DNA from: GCA-2737725 sp033763995 | GTDB taxonomy: Bacteria; Pseudomonadota; Alphaproteobacteria; Rhodospirillales; Rhodospirillaceae | Reading direction: 5' to 3' | Length of the DNA stretch: 64,000 nt | Assembly: GCA_033763995.1 (NCBI GenBank) | Contig: JANRJL010000020.1 | Span: 4,468-68,467, forward strand | Part shown: in pieces, positions 32,723-41,522 of the stretch | How the letters are laid out: every line of letters begins with the position of its first letter | Numbering within the stretch: position 1 is the stretch's first letter | Position numbers and translations under genes: made by a program | The notes under the pieces: model-generated | The model's input: only the letters and a program-made list of their open reading frames with translations | The model's database searches: none | Told to the model about the DNA's origin: nothing

Positions 32723-33082
32723 ATGGCCCTGCGTTCCTTCGCTCTCGTGTTGTGTCTTGCCCCGCTCGCAGTGGCGACCGGCGCTAAGGCCGATGTCACC
32801 CAGGGCCGCGCGCTCTATATTAAAGTCGGCTGCTATCAGTGCCACGGCACCGAGGGGCAGGGCGGCGTGGCCGGTCCGCGCCTCGCGCCCGCGCCCATGG
32901 CGTGGGAGGCCTTCGCGCAATATGTGCACAACACGACGGACGCCATGCCGCCCTATCGTGAATCAGTTCTGCCCGGCACGGAGTTGAAACTCATTCACGA
33001 TTTTCTGCTGTCGATCCCGCCGCCGCCGAACGTCGACGACATTCCGTTGCTGCGCGCATTGAAAAAGAGACCGGCGCCATGA
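32723..33082 (+). CDS. Periplasmic c-type cytochrome, single heme
   Basis: A 119-residue exported cytochrome c. After a signal peptide (to about residue 23) the heme-attachment motif CYQCH is at residues 37-41 within VGCYQCHGTEGQGG; the later TTDAMPPYRES supplies the probable axial methionine (near residue 79). It is the small class I fold used as an electron carrier for exported dehydrogenases. GAGGTGA sits before the ATG. Position between the exported ThDP enzyme and the next gene (four-base overlap ATGA) suggests it accepts electrons from the ThDP enzyme. Confidence 0.92.
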   Translation: MALRSFALVLCLAPLAVATGAKADVTQGRALYIKVGCYQCHGTEGQGGVAGPRLAPAPMAWEAFAQYVHNTTDAMPPYRESVLPGTELKLIHDFLLSIPPPPNVDDIPLLRALKKRPAP

Positions 33083-33666
33083 CTCGATTCAACGCGCTCA
33101 TCGTCGGGTTTTGGTTGGCGGCTCAAACGCTCCTCCTCGTCGCGCCGACGTTCGCTCAAGCCCCCTCGGAGACCGCCGCAGATCCGTGGGCGCCCTTGCG
33201 ACCGCTAGTAGGACGATGGGAGGGAACCTCGGAAGGCGAGCCGGGGCGCGGCCAATCGACGCGCAGCTATCAGTTCGTCCTCGATGGCCGGTTTCTCGAG
33301 GGCGAGAACACCGCCGTGTATCCGCCGCAGGAGAAGAACCCCAAGGGCGAAACCCATCGCGACCGCTCGATCTACAGCTACGACCGCGCGCGCAAGGCGC
33401 TGGTGCTGCGTCAATTCCACACCGAGGGCTTCGTCAACACGTACGTCGAGGATCCGCAGTCCGCCCCCGGCGCGCTCGTCTTCGTGAGCGAAGGCATCGA
33501 GAACATTCCCCCGGGCTACCGCGCCCGCGAGACCTACGTCTTCGACGGTCGTGACAGCCTGGTTGAAACCTTCGAGATCGCCGAGCCGGGCAAGGACTTC
33601 GCGGTGTATTCGCGAGCGCGCCTCACGCGTGTCGGCGGCGGGACGGCCAACGGAGCCGCGCCATGA
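33079..33666 (+). CDS. Exported DUF1579-like beta-barrel protein
   Basis: A 195-residue protein with a signal peptide (residues 1-27, ending TFAQA). The mature part begins DPWAPLRPLVGRWEGTSEG, the usual start of the DUF1579/THAP4-like lipocalin-related domain, and continues with strands typical of a small barrel (YQFVLDGRFLEGENTAVY, RSIYSYDRARKALVLRQFH). Such domains bind hydrophobic ligands or heme in some relatives; here no axial histidine can be assigned with confidence. It overlaps both neighbours by four bases (ATGA), so it belongs to the ThDP operon. Confidence 0.8.
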   Translation: MTRFNALIVGFWLAAQTLLLVAPTFAQAPSETAADPWAPLRPLVGRWEGTSEGEPGRGQSTRSYQFVLDGRFLEGENTAVYPPQEKNPKGETHRDRSIYSYDRARKALVLRQFHTEGFVNTYVEDPQSAPGALVFVSEGIENIPPGYRARETYVFDGRDSLVETFEIAEPGKDFAVYSRARLTRVGGGTANGAAP

Positions 33667-36665
33667 TGCGCTTCAACGCGATACTGATTGCGATGTGGGT
33701 TGGGATTCAAACGCTCAGCTCGGCAACCGTGAGCGCCCAAACCCTGACGCTTACCGCAGGCACCAACATCGCCGCCGCCGTGTCGCCCGACGGCGCGCAA
33801 ATCGTCTTCGACCTTCAAGGCACGCTGTGGGTCATGCCGGTCGCGGGCGGCGAGGCCAAGGCCATCACCGATCCGCTGGCCGATGCGCGCCAGCCCGCCT
33901 GGTCGCCCGACGGCAAGGCCATCGCCTTTCAATCCTTCAAGGACGGCGGCTGGCATGTGTGGACCGTCGCTCCCGACGGCACGGACCTGAAGCAAATCAG
34001 CAGCGGCGGCTTCGACGAGCGCGAGCCGGCCTGGTCGCCCGACGGCGCCTGGATCGCGTTTTCGTCGGACCGCGGCGGCAACTACGACATTTGGGTGATG
34101 GCGGCCGACGGCTCCGAGCCGCGTGTGCTGACCACGTCGCCCGCCAACGACCACAGCCCGACATGGTCGCCCGACGGCAAGCGCATTGCTTTCGCGTCCG
34201 ACCGCGAGAGCGGCAAGGGGCTTTACACCATCACCTTCGAGGGCGTGGCCGAGCGCCTGGCGGCACCCCTGGAGGGCGCGCTGGCCGGACCATCGTGGAG
34301 TCCCGACGGCAACCGCATCGCCTTCGTGGAAACGGATCGTACCGGTTCGCGGCTCAAGGTCATGGACGCGTCCTCGACGGTGATCGAGGCCGTCAGCAAG
34401 GAAAAGGAAGATGCCTTTCCGTTTCGCGCGGCGTGGTTGGCTGGCGATGAAGTGATCTACACCGCCGATGCGGCGATCAAGCGGCTGTCGCTCGCCACGG
34501 CCAAGGCCAAACCGCGCACGATTGCATTCTCCGCGCCCATCGCCGTCAATCCGCCCACCTACAAACGCAAAACGTTCGACTTCACGTCCACGGCGCCGCG
34601 CCCCGTGAAGGGTATTCGCGGACCCGTCGTCTCGCCCAACGCCAAGTGGGCGGCCTTCGCGGCTCTGGGCGATATTTGGACCGCAGATATTTCCAAGACC
34701 AACGGCAAGGCCGACCGCGTCACCAACGACACGGCGCTGGACTTCGATCCCGCGTGGTCGCCGGATGGAAAATTATTGGCCTATGTCAGCGACCGCAGCG
34801 GTAAGACCGAACTGTGGTTGCGCGATCTGCGCAGCCAGCAGGACCATCAACTGACCACGCTCGACGCCGAGGTTCAGCGCCCGGTGTTCTCGCCCGACGG
34901 CGCCAAGATCGCCTTCTTCAAGGTGCTGGGTCTCGCGGGCTTGGGCGGCGGCGCGCTGCATCTGCTGGACGTGGGTACGGGCGAGGTGACGCAACTTAGG
35001 CCCAACATCTGGGCGCCGAGCCGTGTGAGTTGGTCGCCCGACGGAAGAAAACTGGCGCTGTCGGCCTTGGCCGCGGCTTCCTCGCGCTTCCGCGAGGGCT
35101 GGAGCGAATTCACGATCATCGAGGTCGAAGGCGGCCAGGACCGTCGCCTGACGCCCCATCCCGACAAATCGCTCGCCATGCGCGGCGACGATGGGCCGGC
35201 GTGGTCGCCCGACGGCAAGTCGTTGGCCTACGTGTTCGAGGGCACGTTGTGGACGTTGCCGGTCGACGGCGAGGGCAATATCGCGGGCACGCCGACGCGC
35301 CTCACCACCGAACTGGCCGACGCGCCGTCGTGGACGGGGGATTCCAAGTCCATCCTCTATATGGCCACCGACCGCCTGGCGCGCATCGATCTGTCGGGGC
35401 GCGACCCCAAGCCGCGCGACATTCATCCTGACTTCACTTGGCAAGCTGCTGTGCCGCCTGGACGCACGGTGATCCGCGCGGGACGGCTATTCGACGGCGT
35501 GACGAATTCCTATCGCGACAGCGTCGATATCGTCATCGAGGGTAATCGCATCGTCGCCCTCGAGCCGCGCAGCGAGCGGGATGCCGCGACGAAAGTCATC
35601 GATGTCTCCGACAAGACGGTCATCCCAGGCTTGATCGAATCTCATTCTCATCTCGCGGCACCCTTCGGCGAGCGCCTGGGCCGCTTGTGGCTAGCCATGG
35701 GTGTCACGTCCGTGCGCGACCCGGGGGCCGACCCCTACGACGCGCTGGAGCGGCGCGAGTCCTGGGCCAGCGGGCAGCGGCCCGGTCCGCGCCAGTTCTA
35801 TGCCGGGGGCCTGACCGATGGAGCCCGCGTCTATTACGGCTTCGCCAACAGCGTGACCACGCCCGAGCACCTGGAGCTTGAGATGGATCGTTCCAAGCGT
35901 CTCGACGCCGACATGATCAAGACTTACGTGCGCATGCCCGACGCCATGCAAAAGATGATCGTGGCCAAGGCCCATGACATCGGCATTCCCGTGTCGTCGC
36001 ACGAGATTTATCCGGCGGCGGCTTTCGGCGCCGACCAGGTGGAGCACCTGCGCGGCACCAGCCGTCGCGGCTACTCGCCCAAGCAGACGGAACTGGGTTT
36101 CTCTTACGGCGACGTGGTGGATATCCTCTCGAAAACCGGCATGACCGTCACGCCCACCATGGGCCTCTCGGGCGGGTTCACGCGCGCCGTGCTGCGCGAT
36201 GCCGCAGTGCTGCAGCATCCGGCTTACACGGCCATCTTCCGCGACAACGAGCGCGCGGCCTCGGCTGCGATCTACGAACGCGCCCGCTCGACACTACCTT
36301 CTCTCGACCGCACGGTTGCGGCGATGCAGAAGGCGATCAAGCAAATCGTCGATAACGGCGGGCGCATCACGGCGGGCACGGACTCGCCCTTCGTGCCCTA
36401 TGGGCTCAGTTTTCAAGTGGAACTCGAACTCTACGAAGAAGCGGGCCTGACGCCCTTCCAGGTGCTGCAATCGGCGACGTCCTGGCCGGCCGAACGCTTG
36501 GGCGTCGACGCGCACCTCGGCACCATCGCGCCCGGCAAGCTCGCCGACTTGGCGATCATCGACGGCGATCCGCTCGCGCGCATCAAGGACATCCGCAACA
36601 TCGCGGGCGTGGTGGCGAACGGCAAGTATTTTGCGAGAGAAGAACTGCTGGAAGTTCCTAAATGA
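33663..36665 (+). CDS. Exported PD40 beta-propeller and amidohydrolase fusion
   Basis: A 1000-residue exported protein. After the signal peptide (to about 27) come at least eight PD40/TolB-like repeats (consensus PAWSPDGKxIAFxSDR) up to about residue 580, forming a propeller, then an amidohydrolase barrel. The barrel has HxH in IESHSHLAAP (about 660), later metal histidines in VSSHEIYPA and QVEHLRGTS, and the catalytic aspartate in AGTDSPFVPYG (about 904), ending AERLGVDAHLGTIAPGKLADL as in imidazolonepropionase-like enzymes. The fused form occurs in many proteobacteria; the substrate is unknown. It is the last gene of the ThDP operon, started by an ATGATG overlapping the upstream stop. Confidence 0.92.
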   Translation: MMRFNAILIAMWVGIQTLSSATVSAQTLTLTAGTNIAAAVSPDGAQIVFDLQGTLWVMPVAGGEAKAITDPLADARQPAWSPDGKAIAFQSFKDGGWHVWTVAPDGTDLKQISSGGFDEREPAWSPDGAWIAFSSDRGGNYDIWVMAADGSEPRVLTTSPANDHSPTWSPDGKRIAFASDRESGKGLYTITFEGVAERLAAPLEGALAGPSWSPDGNRIAFVETDRTGSRLKVMDASSTVIEAVSKEKEDAFPFRAAWLAGDEVIYTADAAIKRLSLATAKAKPRTIAFSAPIAVNPPTYKRKTFDFTSTAPRPVKGIRGPVVSPNAKWAAFAALGDIWTADISKTNGKADRVTNDTALDFDPAWSPDGKLLAYVSDRSGKTELWLRDLRSQQDHQLTTLDAEVQRPVFSPDGAKIAFFKVLGLAGLGGGALHLLDVGTGEVTQLRPNIWAPSRVSWSPDGRKLALSALAAASSRFREGWSEFTIIEVEGGQDRRLTPHPDKSLAMRGDDGPAWSPDGKSLAYVFEGTLWTLPVDGEGNIAGTPTRLTTELADAPSWTGDSKSILYMATDRLARIDLSGRDPKPRDIHPDFTWQAAVPPGRTVIRAGRLFDGVTNSYRDSVDIVIEGNRIVALEPRSERDAATKVIDVSDKTVIPGLIESHSHLAAPFGERLGRLWLAMGVTSVRDPGADPYDALERRESWASGQRPGPRQFYAGGLTDGARVYYGFANSVTTPEHLELEMDRSKRLDADMIKTYVRMPDAMQKMIVAKAHDIGIPVSSHEIYPAAAFGADQVEHLRGTSRRGYSPKQTELGFSYGDVVDILSKTGMTVTPTMGLSGGFTRAVLRDAAVLQHPAYTAIFRDNERAASAAIYERARSTLPSLDRTVAAMQKAIKQIVDNGGRITAGTDSPFVPYGLSFQVELELYEEAGLTPFQVLQSATSWPAERLGVDAHLGTIAPGKLADLAIIDGDPLARIKDIRNIAGVVANGKYFAREELLEVPK

Positions 36666-36670
36666 GTTTC

Positions 36671-36748
36671 GTCACCCCCGCGAAAGCGGGGGTCCAGGTA
36701 TTGTTTCCTGCAAACGAAAAACTGGATTCCCGCGTTCGCGGGAATGAC
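36671..36748. repeat. Paired-hairpin intergenic repeat
   Basis: GTCACCCCCGCgaaaGCGGGGGT-CCAGG on the left and CTGGA-TTCCCGCgttcGCGGGAATGAC on the right, spaced by about 25 bases. This is the widespread alphaproteobacterial GTCAxCCCCGCGAAAGCGGGG element; the copy at 13433-13527 has the same plan. It follows the amidohydrolase stop and may end or stabilise the transcript. Confidence 0.85.
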
Positions 36749-36770
36749 AAAACTAGAGTAGCGATAAAAA

Positions 36771-37694
36771 CTATCCCGCCTTCGCGAACTTGCCCGCGTC
36801 GATCTTGAGCAATTCGGGATGCTCGGCTTGGGCGCGATCGTAGTATTCCTTCGGCAGTTGATGCACGCCGTCGAGCTTGCGTCCGCTCCAGATCGCGAAC
36901 ATATGGCCCTTGATCTCGCCCATCTCCAGCCACTTGGGGAAGGGGAACACATATCCGCCGCTGGTACCCATGGGCAGGCGCGCGACCTTCGGATCGTCGA
37001 ACAGCGCCTTCGGCGTCCAGTTGTGCGAGGTTTCGATGAAGGGCGTGAACCAGCCGTCGGGCGGCACGCGGATCTCCTCGGCCTTCACCAAACCGTCCTC
37101 GACGCGGAAGAGGGAATAACGCGGCGTGAACTCCGGCGTCTTGCGGTTCAAGGGCCGCTTGCCCTCGGGGCCGTAGAGCATGCCGGGATCTTCCGTCAGA
37201 ATAGTCGGTGGCACTTTGACCATGGCCTTGGTGATGGGGTTGACGATATCGTTCACCCAAGCGCCGGTGTTGATGTCGCGCGGGTAAGACGCATTGTGCC
37301 CATGCGCCATGTAGATGTTCGTATCCACGCGTTTATGGCGTGAAAACTCGATGCCTTCCCAGCGCACCAAGGGTTCCACCTTGCGGCCTTCGGCCACCAC
37401 GAACATGGTGAAGTGGTACCAGAGCAGCACATCGGCCTCGTCGGCGAGCTCGCGGTAAAGCCGCATCTCGGCATTGAGCTTCGCGACCTTGTCGGGAAAC
37501 TCCATCATGCGGGACTCGATGCGCCCCGTCGGCGCCGAGAAACTGTCGCCCAAGGGTGTCGTGGCCGCCATGGCCCCCGGCGCGATGACACTGGGCGCGA
37601 TGGCCACGGCCGCGCCGGCTCCGGCCAAGGCGTGGCGGCGCGACACCGGGGCTTCAAGGCCCTCGCTGAAGGCGCGTTTCATGATGTCGAGCAT
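36771..37694 (-). CDS. DUF1838 family exported protein (second of two in window)
   Basis: A 307-residue protein with a twin-arginine-like signal (SRRHALAGAGAAVAIAPSV, residues about 18-36) and mature body of the DUF1838 type: VDTNIYMAHGHNASYPRD, INTGAWVNDIVNPITKAMV and the C-terminal SGGYVFPFPKWLEMGEIKGHMFAIW. The ATG at 37694 has GGGAGGG before it. Function unknown. It is transcribed toward the end of the ThDP operon and away from argC. The family member at 21299 shares the order of motifs but is clearly diverged. Confidence 0.75.
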   Translation of the reverse strand: MLDIMKRAFSEGLEAPVSRRHALAGAGAAVAIAPSVIAPGAMAATTPLGDSFSAPTGRIESRMMEFPDKVAKLNAEMRLYRELADEADVLLWYHFTMFVVAEGRKVEPLVRWEGIEFSRHKRVDTNIYMAHGHNASYPRDINTGAWVNDIVNPITKAMVKVPPTILTEDPGMLYGPEGKRPLNRKTPEFTPRYSLFRVEDGLVKAEEIRVPPDGWFTPFIETSHNWTPKALFDDPKVARLPMGTSGGYVFPFPKWLEMGEIKGHMFAIWSGRKLDGVHQLPKEYYDRAQAEHPELLKIDAGKFAKAG

Positions 37695-37786
37695 AGATCC
37701 CTCCCACAGGTTTGGCGCAATTCTACCTTGCCGCTGGGCCCCGTGGGGAGTAATCAGGCGCACTTTTTTGAAGTGCGGCCAAAACA

Positions 37787-38737
37787 GTGAAACCCAAGGT
37801 TTTCATCGACGGCGAGGCGGGCACCACGGGCCTGCAAATCCGGCAGCGGCTCGAGGGCCGCGCCGACATCGCGCTCGTCTCCATCGATCCCGCCAAGCGC
37901 AAGGATCCCGCCGCGCGGGCCGACATGCTCAATGGCGCGGACATTGCCATTCTGTGCCTGCCCGACGACGGCGCGCGCGAGGCGGTGAGCCTCGTCAAGA
38001 ACACGGCGACAAAAGTGATCGACGCCTCCACGGCGCACCGCGTCGCCGACGGCTGGGTGTTCGGCTTTCCGGAAATGGCGCCCGGCCATCGCGACAAGAT
38101 CGCCGCGGCCAAGCGCATCAGCAACCCCGGTTGCTATTCCACCGGCGCCATCGCCTTGCTGCGTCCGTTGATCGACGCGGGCGTGATGAGCCCCGGCTAT
38201 CCGGTCGCGATCCACGGCACCAGCGGCTACTCGGGCGGCGGCAAGGCCATGATCGCCGAGTTCGAGAACGAGGCCGACCCGACTTATACGACTGTCCCTT
38301 ATCGTATTTATGGCCTCGAGCTGACACACAAACATGTGCCCGAAATTCAGAAGTGGAGCGGCCTCGCGCTGCGCCCGCATTTCTCGCCTGCTGTGGGCCG
38401 TTATGCCCAGGGCATGCTGGTGGAAGTGCCGCTGCACTTGTCGCTGCTGCAGGGCGGGCCCAAGGTCGCCGACATTCACGCCGTGCTGACCAAGCACTAC
38501 GCGGGGGCGCATTTCGTGACGGTGGTGCCCCTGGAACAGTCCAAGGCGATCAGGACTCTGGAACCGGAAGCGCTCAACGGTACCAATCACATGAGACTTT
38601 ATGTGTTCGGCGCCGAGACCAGTGGCCAGGCGCGGCTGGTGGCGCAACTCGACAACCTGGGCAAGGGCGCCTCGGGCCAATCGGTGCAGTGCATGAACAT
38701 CATGTTGGGCCTGCCCGAAGCCACAGGCTTGAAATAG
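37787..38737 (+). CDS. argC: N-acetyl-gamma-glutamyl-phosphate reductase
   Basis: A 316-residue enzyme of the short (type 2) ArgC group, reducing N-acetylglutamyl-phosphate with NADPH in arginine biosynthesis. The nucleotide-binding start is KVFIDGEAGTTGLQI, the catalytic cysteine is in ISNPGCYSTGAIAL, and HGTSGYSGGGKAM follows. The start is a GTG (37787) with no strong ribosome site. The gene is followed after two bases by the gamma-carbonic-anhydrase-like gene, so they share a message. Confidence 0.95.
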   Translation: MKPKVFIDGEAGTTGLQIRQRLEGRADIALVSIDPAKRKDPAARADMLNGADIAILCLPDDGAREAVSLVKNTATKVIDASTAHRVADGWVFGFPEMAPGHRDKIAAAKRISNPGCYSTGAIALLRPLIDAGVMSPGYPVAIHGTSGYSGGGKAMIAEFENEADPTYTTVPYRIYGLELTHKHVPEIQKWSGLALRPHFSPAVGRYAQGMLVEVPLHLSLLQGGPKVADIHAVLTKHYAGAHFVTVVPLEQSKAIRTLEPEALNGTNHMRLYVFGAETSGQARLVAQLDNLGKGASGQSVQCMNIMLGLPEATGLK

Positions 38738-38739
38738 CC

Positions 38740-39282
38740 ATGCAGCAACCCGTGATCTTGCCCTGGAAGAACGTGCGGCCCACCGTGGCGGCCGATGCCT
38801 TCGTCGCGCCCAACGCCACGTTGATCGGCGATGTGGTCATCGGCGCGCGGTCCAGCATTTGGTTCAACGTCGTGCTGCGCGGCGACGTGAATTACATCCG
38901 CGTCGGCGAGCGCACCAACATCCAGGACGGCACGATTGTCCACGTTGCCACCAACGACGGCCCGACGCTCATCGGCAACGACGTGCTGATCGGACATGCC
39001 GCGATCATTCACGGTTGCACGCTGGAAGACGGCTGCTTCGTCGGCATGGCGGCCACCGTCATGGACGACGCGGTGGTCGAAAGCGGCGCCATGGTGGCCG
39101 CCGGGGCCCTGATCCCTCCGGGGAAGCGGGTCAAGTCGCACCAACTCTGGGCCGGGACGCCCGCGCGGTTCGTGCGCCAGCTGACGGACGCGGAAGTGGC
39201 CCAAATGAAGGTGCAAACCGCCCGCTACGCCGACCTGGCTGACGCCTACCGCGCCATGATCGCGGCCGAAAAGCGGCTATAG
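38740..39282 (+). CDS. Gamma-carbonic anhydrase-like hexapeptide protein
   Basis: A 180-residue left-handed beta-helix protein of the YrdA/gamma-carbonic-anhydrase group. The imperfect hexapeptide repeats run from NATLIGDVVIGARSSIW to about residue 140, and the three metal-binding histidines are in TIVHVATND, GHAAIIHGC (two). The C-terminal helix packs against the trimer. Many such proteins bind zinc but lack tested anhydrase activity. It is translationally close to argC, a frequent pairing, though the functional reason is unknown. Confidence 0.9.
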   Translation: MQQPVILPWKNVRPTVAADAFVAPNATLIGDVVIGARSSIWFNVVLRGDVNYIRVGERTNIQDGTIVHVATNDGPTLIGNDVLIGHAAIIHGCTLEDGCFVGMAATVMDDAVVESGAMVAAGALIPPGKRVKSHQLWAGTPARFVRQLTDAEVAQMKVQTARYADLADAYRAMIAAEKRL

Positions 39283-39371
39283 CCGCTTTTTCGCCATCCC
39301 CGTCACTCCACTGTCATTTGCCCAAGGCCGCCGAAGCCCTACATTTGGCTGTGTTCATGAGGATTCGGTTG

Positions 39372-40325
39372 ATGCGATTGCTCGTTCTTTTGGCGCTGTT
39401 CGTATTGCCCGTCACTGCGGCGGCCCAAGAGCCGTGTCCACGCGGCACGCTGGACGCCAAGTATTGCGACCGCGACGGCGACTTGGTGGCCGACGTGCCC
39501 GCCGATCCTCGGCAGTGGATCGATCCCGACACGCTGATCTATTCCTACACGCCGCTGGAAGATCCTTCGGTCTACGCCAAGATGTGGGACGATTTCATCG
39601 CCCATTTGGAAAAGACCACCGGCAAGAAAGTACGGCTGTTCCAGGTGCAATCCAACGCCGCGCAGTTGGAAGCGCTGCGCTCGGGCCGATTGCACGTCAC
39701 GGGCGTGAACACCGGCAGCGTGCCCGTGGCGGTCAATTGCACGGGCTACGTGCCGTTCTCGATCATGGCCGGGCCCGCCGGCGTGCATGGCTACGAAATG
39801 GAGATCATCGTTCCTGCCGGGTCGCCCATCGCCGGCCCCGCCGATCTCAAGGGGCGCACGGTGGCCTTTACGTCGCCCACGTCCAATTCCGGGTTCAAGG
39901 CTCCGGCCTTCATCATGCAGAGCGAATTCGGACTCAAGGCGGGCGTCGATTACCAAACCACATTTTCGGGCAAGCACGACAACTCGATCCTCGGCGTGGT
40001 CAACGGCGATTACGAGGCCGCCGCCGTCGCCAACACCGTCCTCAACCGCATGGCCGACCGCAAGGCCTATGACCGGGCCAAAATCCGCTCGATCTTCAAG
40101 TCCAAGACCTTCCCGACCACCGCCTACGGCCATGCCCACAACCTGAAGCCCGAACTGGCCGAGAAGATTCGCCGGGCGTTTTTCACCTATGCCATCGCGC
40201 AGGATCAGGCCATGGTGAAGGAGTTCCCCGGCCAGGACCGCTTCATGCCCATGACCTACAAGACCGACTGGCAATTGGTGCGCGACATCGACGCCGGCAC
40301 CGGCGTCACCTACGACTGCAAGTAA
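39372..40325 (+). CDS. phnD: PhnD-like phosphate/phosphonate ABC transporter binding protein (copy 1)
   Basis: A 317-residue periplasmic binding protein. Start taken at the ATG at 39372, which is well placed after GAGGA; it gives a clean signal peptide (LLVLLALFVLPVTAAAQ). The mature N-terminus carries a cysteine-bounded segment and a DRDGDLVAD loop that fits the DxDGDxxxD calcium-binding pattern, not usual in PhnD. The body has the PhnD pattern LEALRSGRLHVTGVNTGSVPVAV and VAFTSPTSNSGFKAP. Four cysteines (near both ends and centre) are shared with copy 2. Ligand could be phosphonate, phosphite or another oxyanion. Confidence 0.88.
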   Translation: MRLLVLLALFVLPVTAAAQEPCPRGTLDAKYCDRDGDLVADVPADPRQWIDPDTLIYSYTPLEDPSVYAKMWDDFIAHLEKTTGKKVRLFQVQSNAAQLEALRSGRLHVTGVNTGSVPVAVNCTGYVPFSIMAGPAGVHGYEMEIIVPAGSPIAGPADLKGRTVAFTSPTSNSGFKAPAFIMQSEFGLKAGVDYQTTFSGKHDNSILGVVNGDYEAAAVANTVLNRMADRKAYDRAKIRSIFKSKTFPTTAYGHAHNLKPELAEKIRRAFFTYAIAQDQAMVKEFPGQDRFMPMTYKTDWQLVRDIDAGTGVTYDCK

Positions 40326-40341
40326 ACCTCGAGGATCGAAC

Positions 40342-41298
40342 ATGCTGCGAGTTGCATTGCTGATCACCGCGTTGCTGGCGCCCACCTTGGCGTCGGCCCA
40401 GGACGACTGCCCGCGCGGCACCCTCGACAAGCGCTACTGCGACCGCGACGGCGACTTGGTGGCCGATGCGCCGACCGACGCCGACGACATTCTCGATCCG
40501 AAGACGATCATCTTTTCCTACACGCCGATCGAAGACCCGGCCATGTGGCAGAATGTCTGGGCGCGGTTTCTTGGCCACCTCGAGAAAACCACGGGGCGCA
40601 AGGTCACGTTCTTCCAGGTGCAGAATTACGCCGCCCAGCTCGAGGCGCTGCGCTCGGGCCGTCTGCACGTGGCGGGGGTGAACGCGGGCTCCACACCCGT
40701 GGCCGTCAACTGCGCGGGTTTCGTGCCCGCCGTGCAGTTGGGCACGCCGACGGGCTCGTGGGACTACACCATGGAAATCATCGTGCCGGCCAGTTCACCC
40801 ATCAAGACCGTGCCCGAGTTGAAGGGCAAGACCATCGCTTTCGTCTCGCCCACGTCCGCCACGGGCTTCAAGGCGCCCACGACGATTCTCAAATCCGAAT
40901 TCGGCCTGGAGCTGGACCGCGACTACAAATCGCGGTTCACCGGCAAGCACGAAACCTCCATTGTCGGCGTCGCCAACGACGACTACGAGGCCGCCGCGGT
41001 GGCGGGCGCGCTGATCCCGCGCATGACGGAACGCAAGGTGATCGACGGCTCGAAGGTGCGCGTGATTTACGTCTCCGATCCGTTTCCCGGCACGGCCTTC
41101 GGCTACACCCATCGCCTGAATCCCGAACTCGCCGCTAAGATCCGCGCGGCGTTCCTCAGCTACGACTGGATGAACGACGCCTTGTTGCTGCGCGAACTGC
41201 CCGAGGTGACGCGGTTTGTCCCCACGTCGTACAAGGACGAGTTCGAGATGATCCGCAATGTCGACACCGCCAGCGGCGTGACCTACGACTGCAAGTAA
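40342..41298 (+). CDS. phnD: PhnD-like phosphate/phosphonate ABC transporter binding protein (copy 2)
   Basis: A 318-residue paralog of the preceding gene, 16 bp downstream with a GAGGA ribosome site. Shared features: signal peptide, the CPRGTLDKRYCDRDGDLVAD start with the same acidic loop, the LEALRSGRLHVAGVNAGS ligand-site segment, VSPTSATGFKAPTT, and the terminal GVTYDCK. The binding-pocket segments differ in detail (STPVAVNCAGFVPA versus SVPVAVNCTGYVPF), so the two may bind different ligands for one permease. Confidence 0.88.
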   Translation: MLRVALLITALLAPTLASAQDDCPRGTLDKRYCDRDGDLVADAPTDADDILDPKTIIFSYTPIEDPAMWQNVWARFLGHLEKTTGRKVTFFQVQNYAAQLEALRSGRLHVAGVNAGSTPVAVNCAGFVPAVQLGTPTGSWDYTMEIIVPASSPIKTVPELKGKTIAFVSPTSATGFKAPTTILKSEFGLELDRDYKSRFTGKHETSIVGVANDDYEAAAVAGALIPRMTERKVIDGSKVRVIYVSDPFPGTAFGYTHRLNPELAAKIRAAFLSYDWMNDALLLRELPEVTRFVPTSYKDEFEMIRNVDTASGVTYDCK

Positions 41299-41390
41299 GC
41301 GGCAGCCGAGTTATCCACAGCCTGGGGACAAGTCGCATACACTGATTGCATTGCAGTTGTGCGCCCGGCAGCATGCGCCGGTTTGGCCCC

Positions 41391-41510
41391 TAGAGCATTT
41401 CCCCGACAAGTGGGAACCGGTTGGCCCAAGGAAACAAGTCGGTGGAAATGCGACAAAAAAGAAAGAGTTACTGGGGCTAAGCGATTCGGTTTGATCGAAT
41501 TTAGCTCTAA
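41391..41510 (+). repeat. RIME-like intergenic repeat (copy 1)
   Basis: TAGAGCATTTCCCCGACAAG followed by TGGGAACCGGTTGGC, then arms pairing with GGAAATGCG and TTAGCTCTAA. The core CCCGACAAGTGGGAACCGG matches the RIME element family known from Rhizobium and Brucella. A similar copy follows phnE at 43993. It occupies the gap between the binding-protein genes and phnC. Confidence 0.75.
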
Positions 41511-41522
41511 GTTGCGAGTATC

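Noticed and set aside
37760..37776. GCACTT/AAGTGC small hairpin before argC considered as an attenuator
   Set aside because: Only six base pairs, no leader peptide and no T-run; too weak to call.
41311..41319. A perfect DnaA box (TTATCCACA)
   Set aside because: A single box with no cluster, A+T-rich unwinding element or dnaA/dnaN gene nearby is not evidence for an origin.
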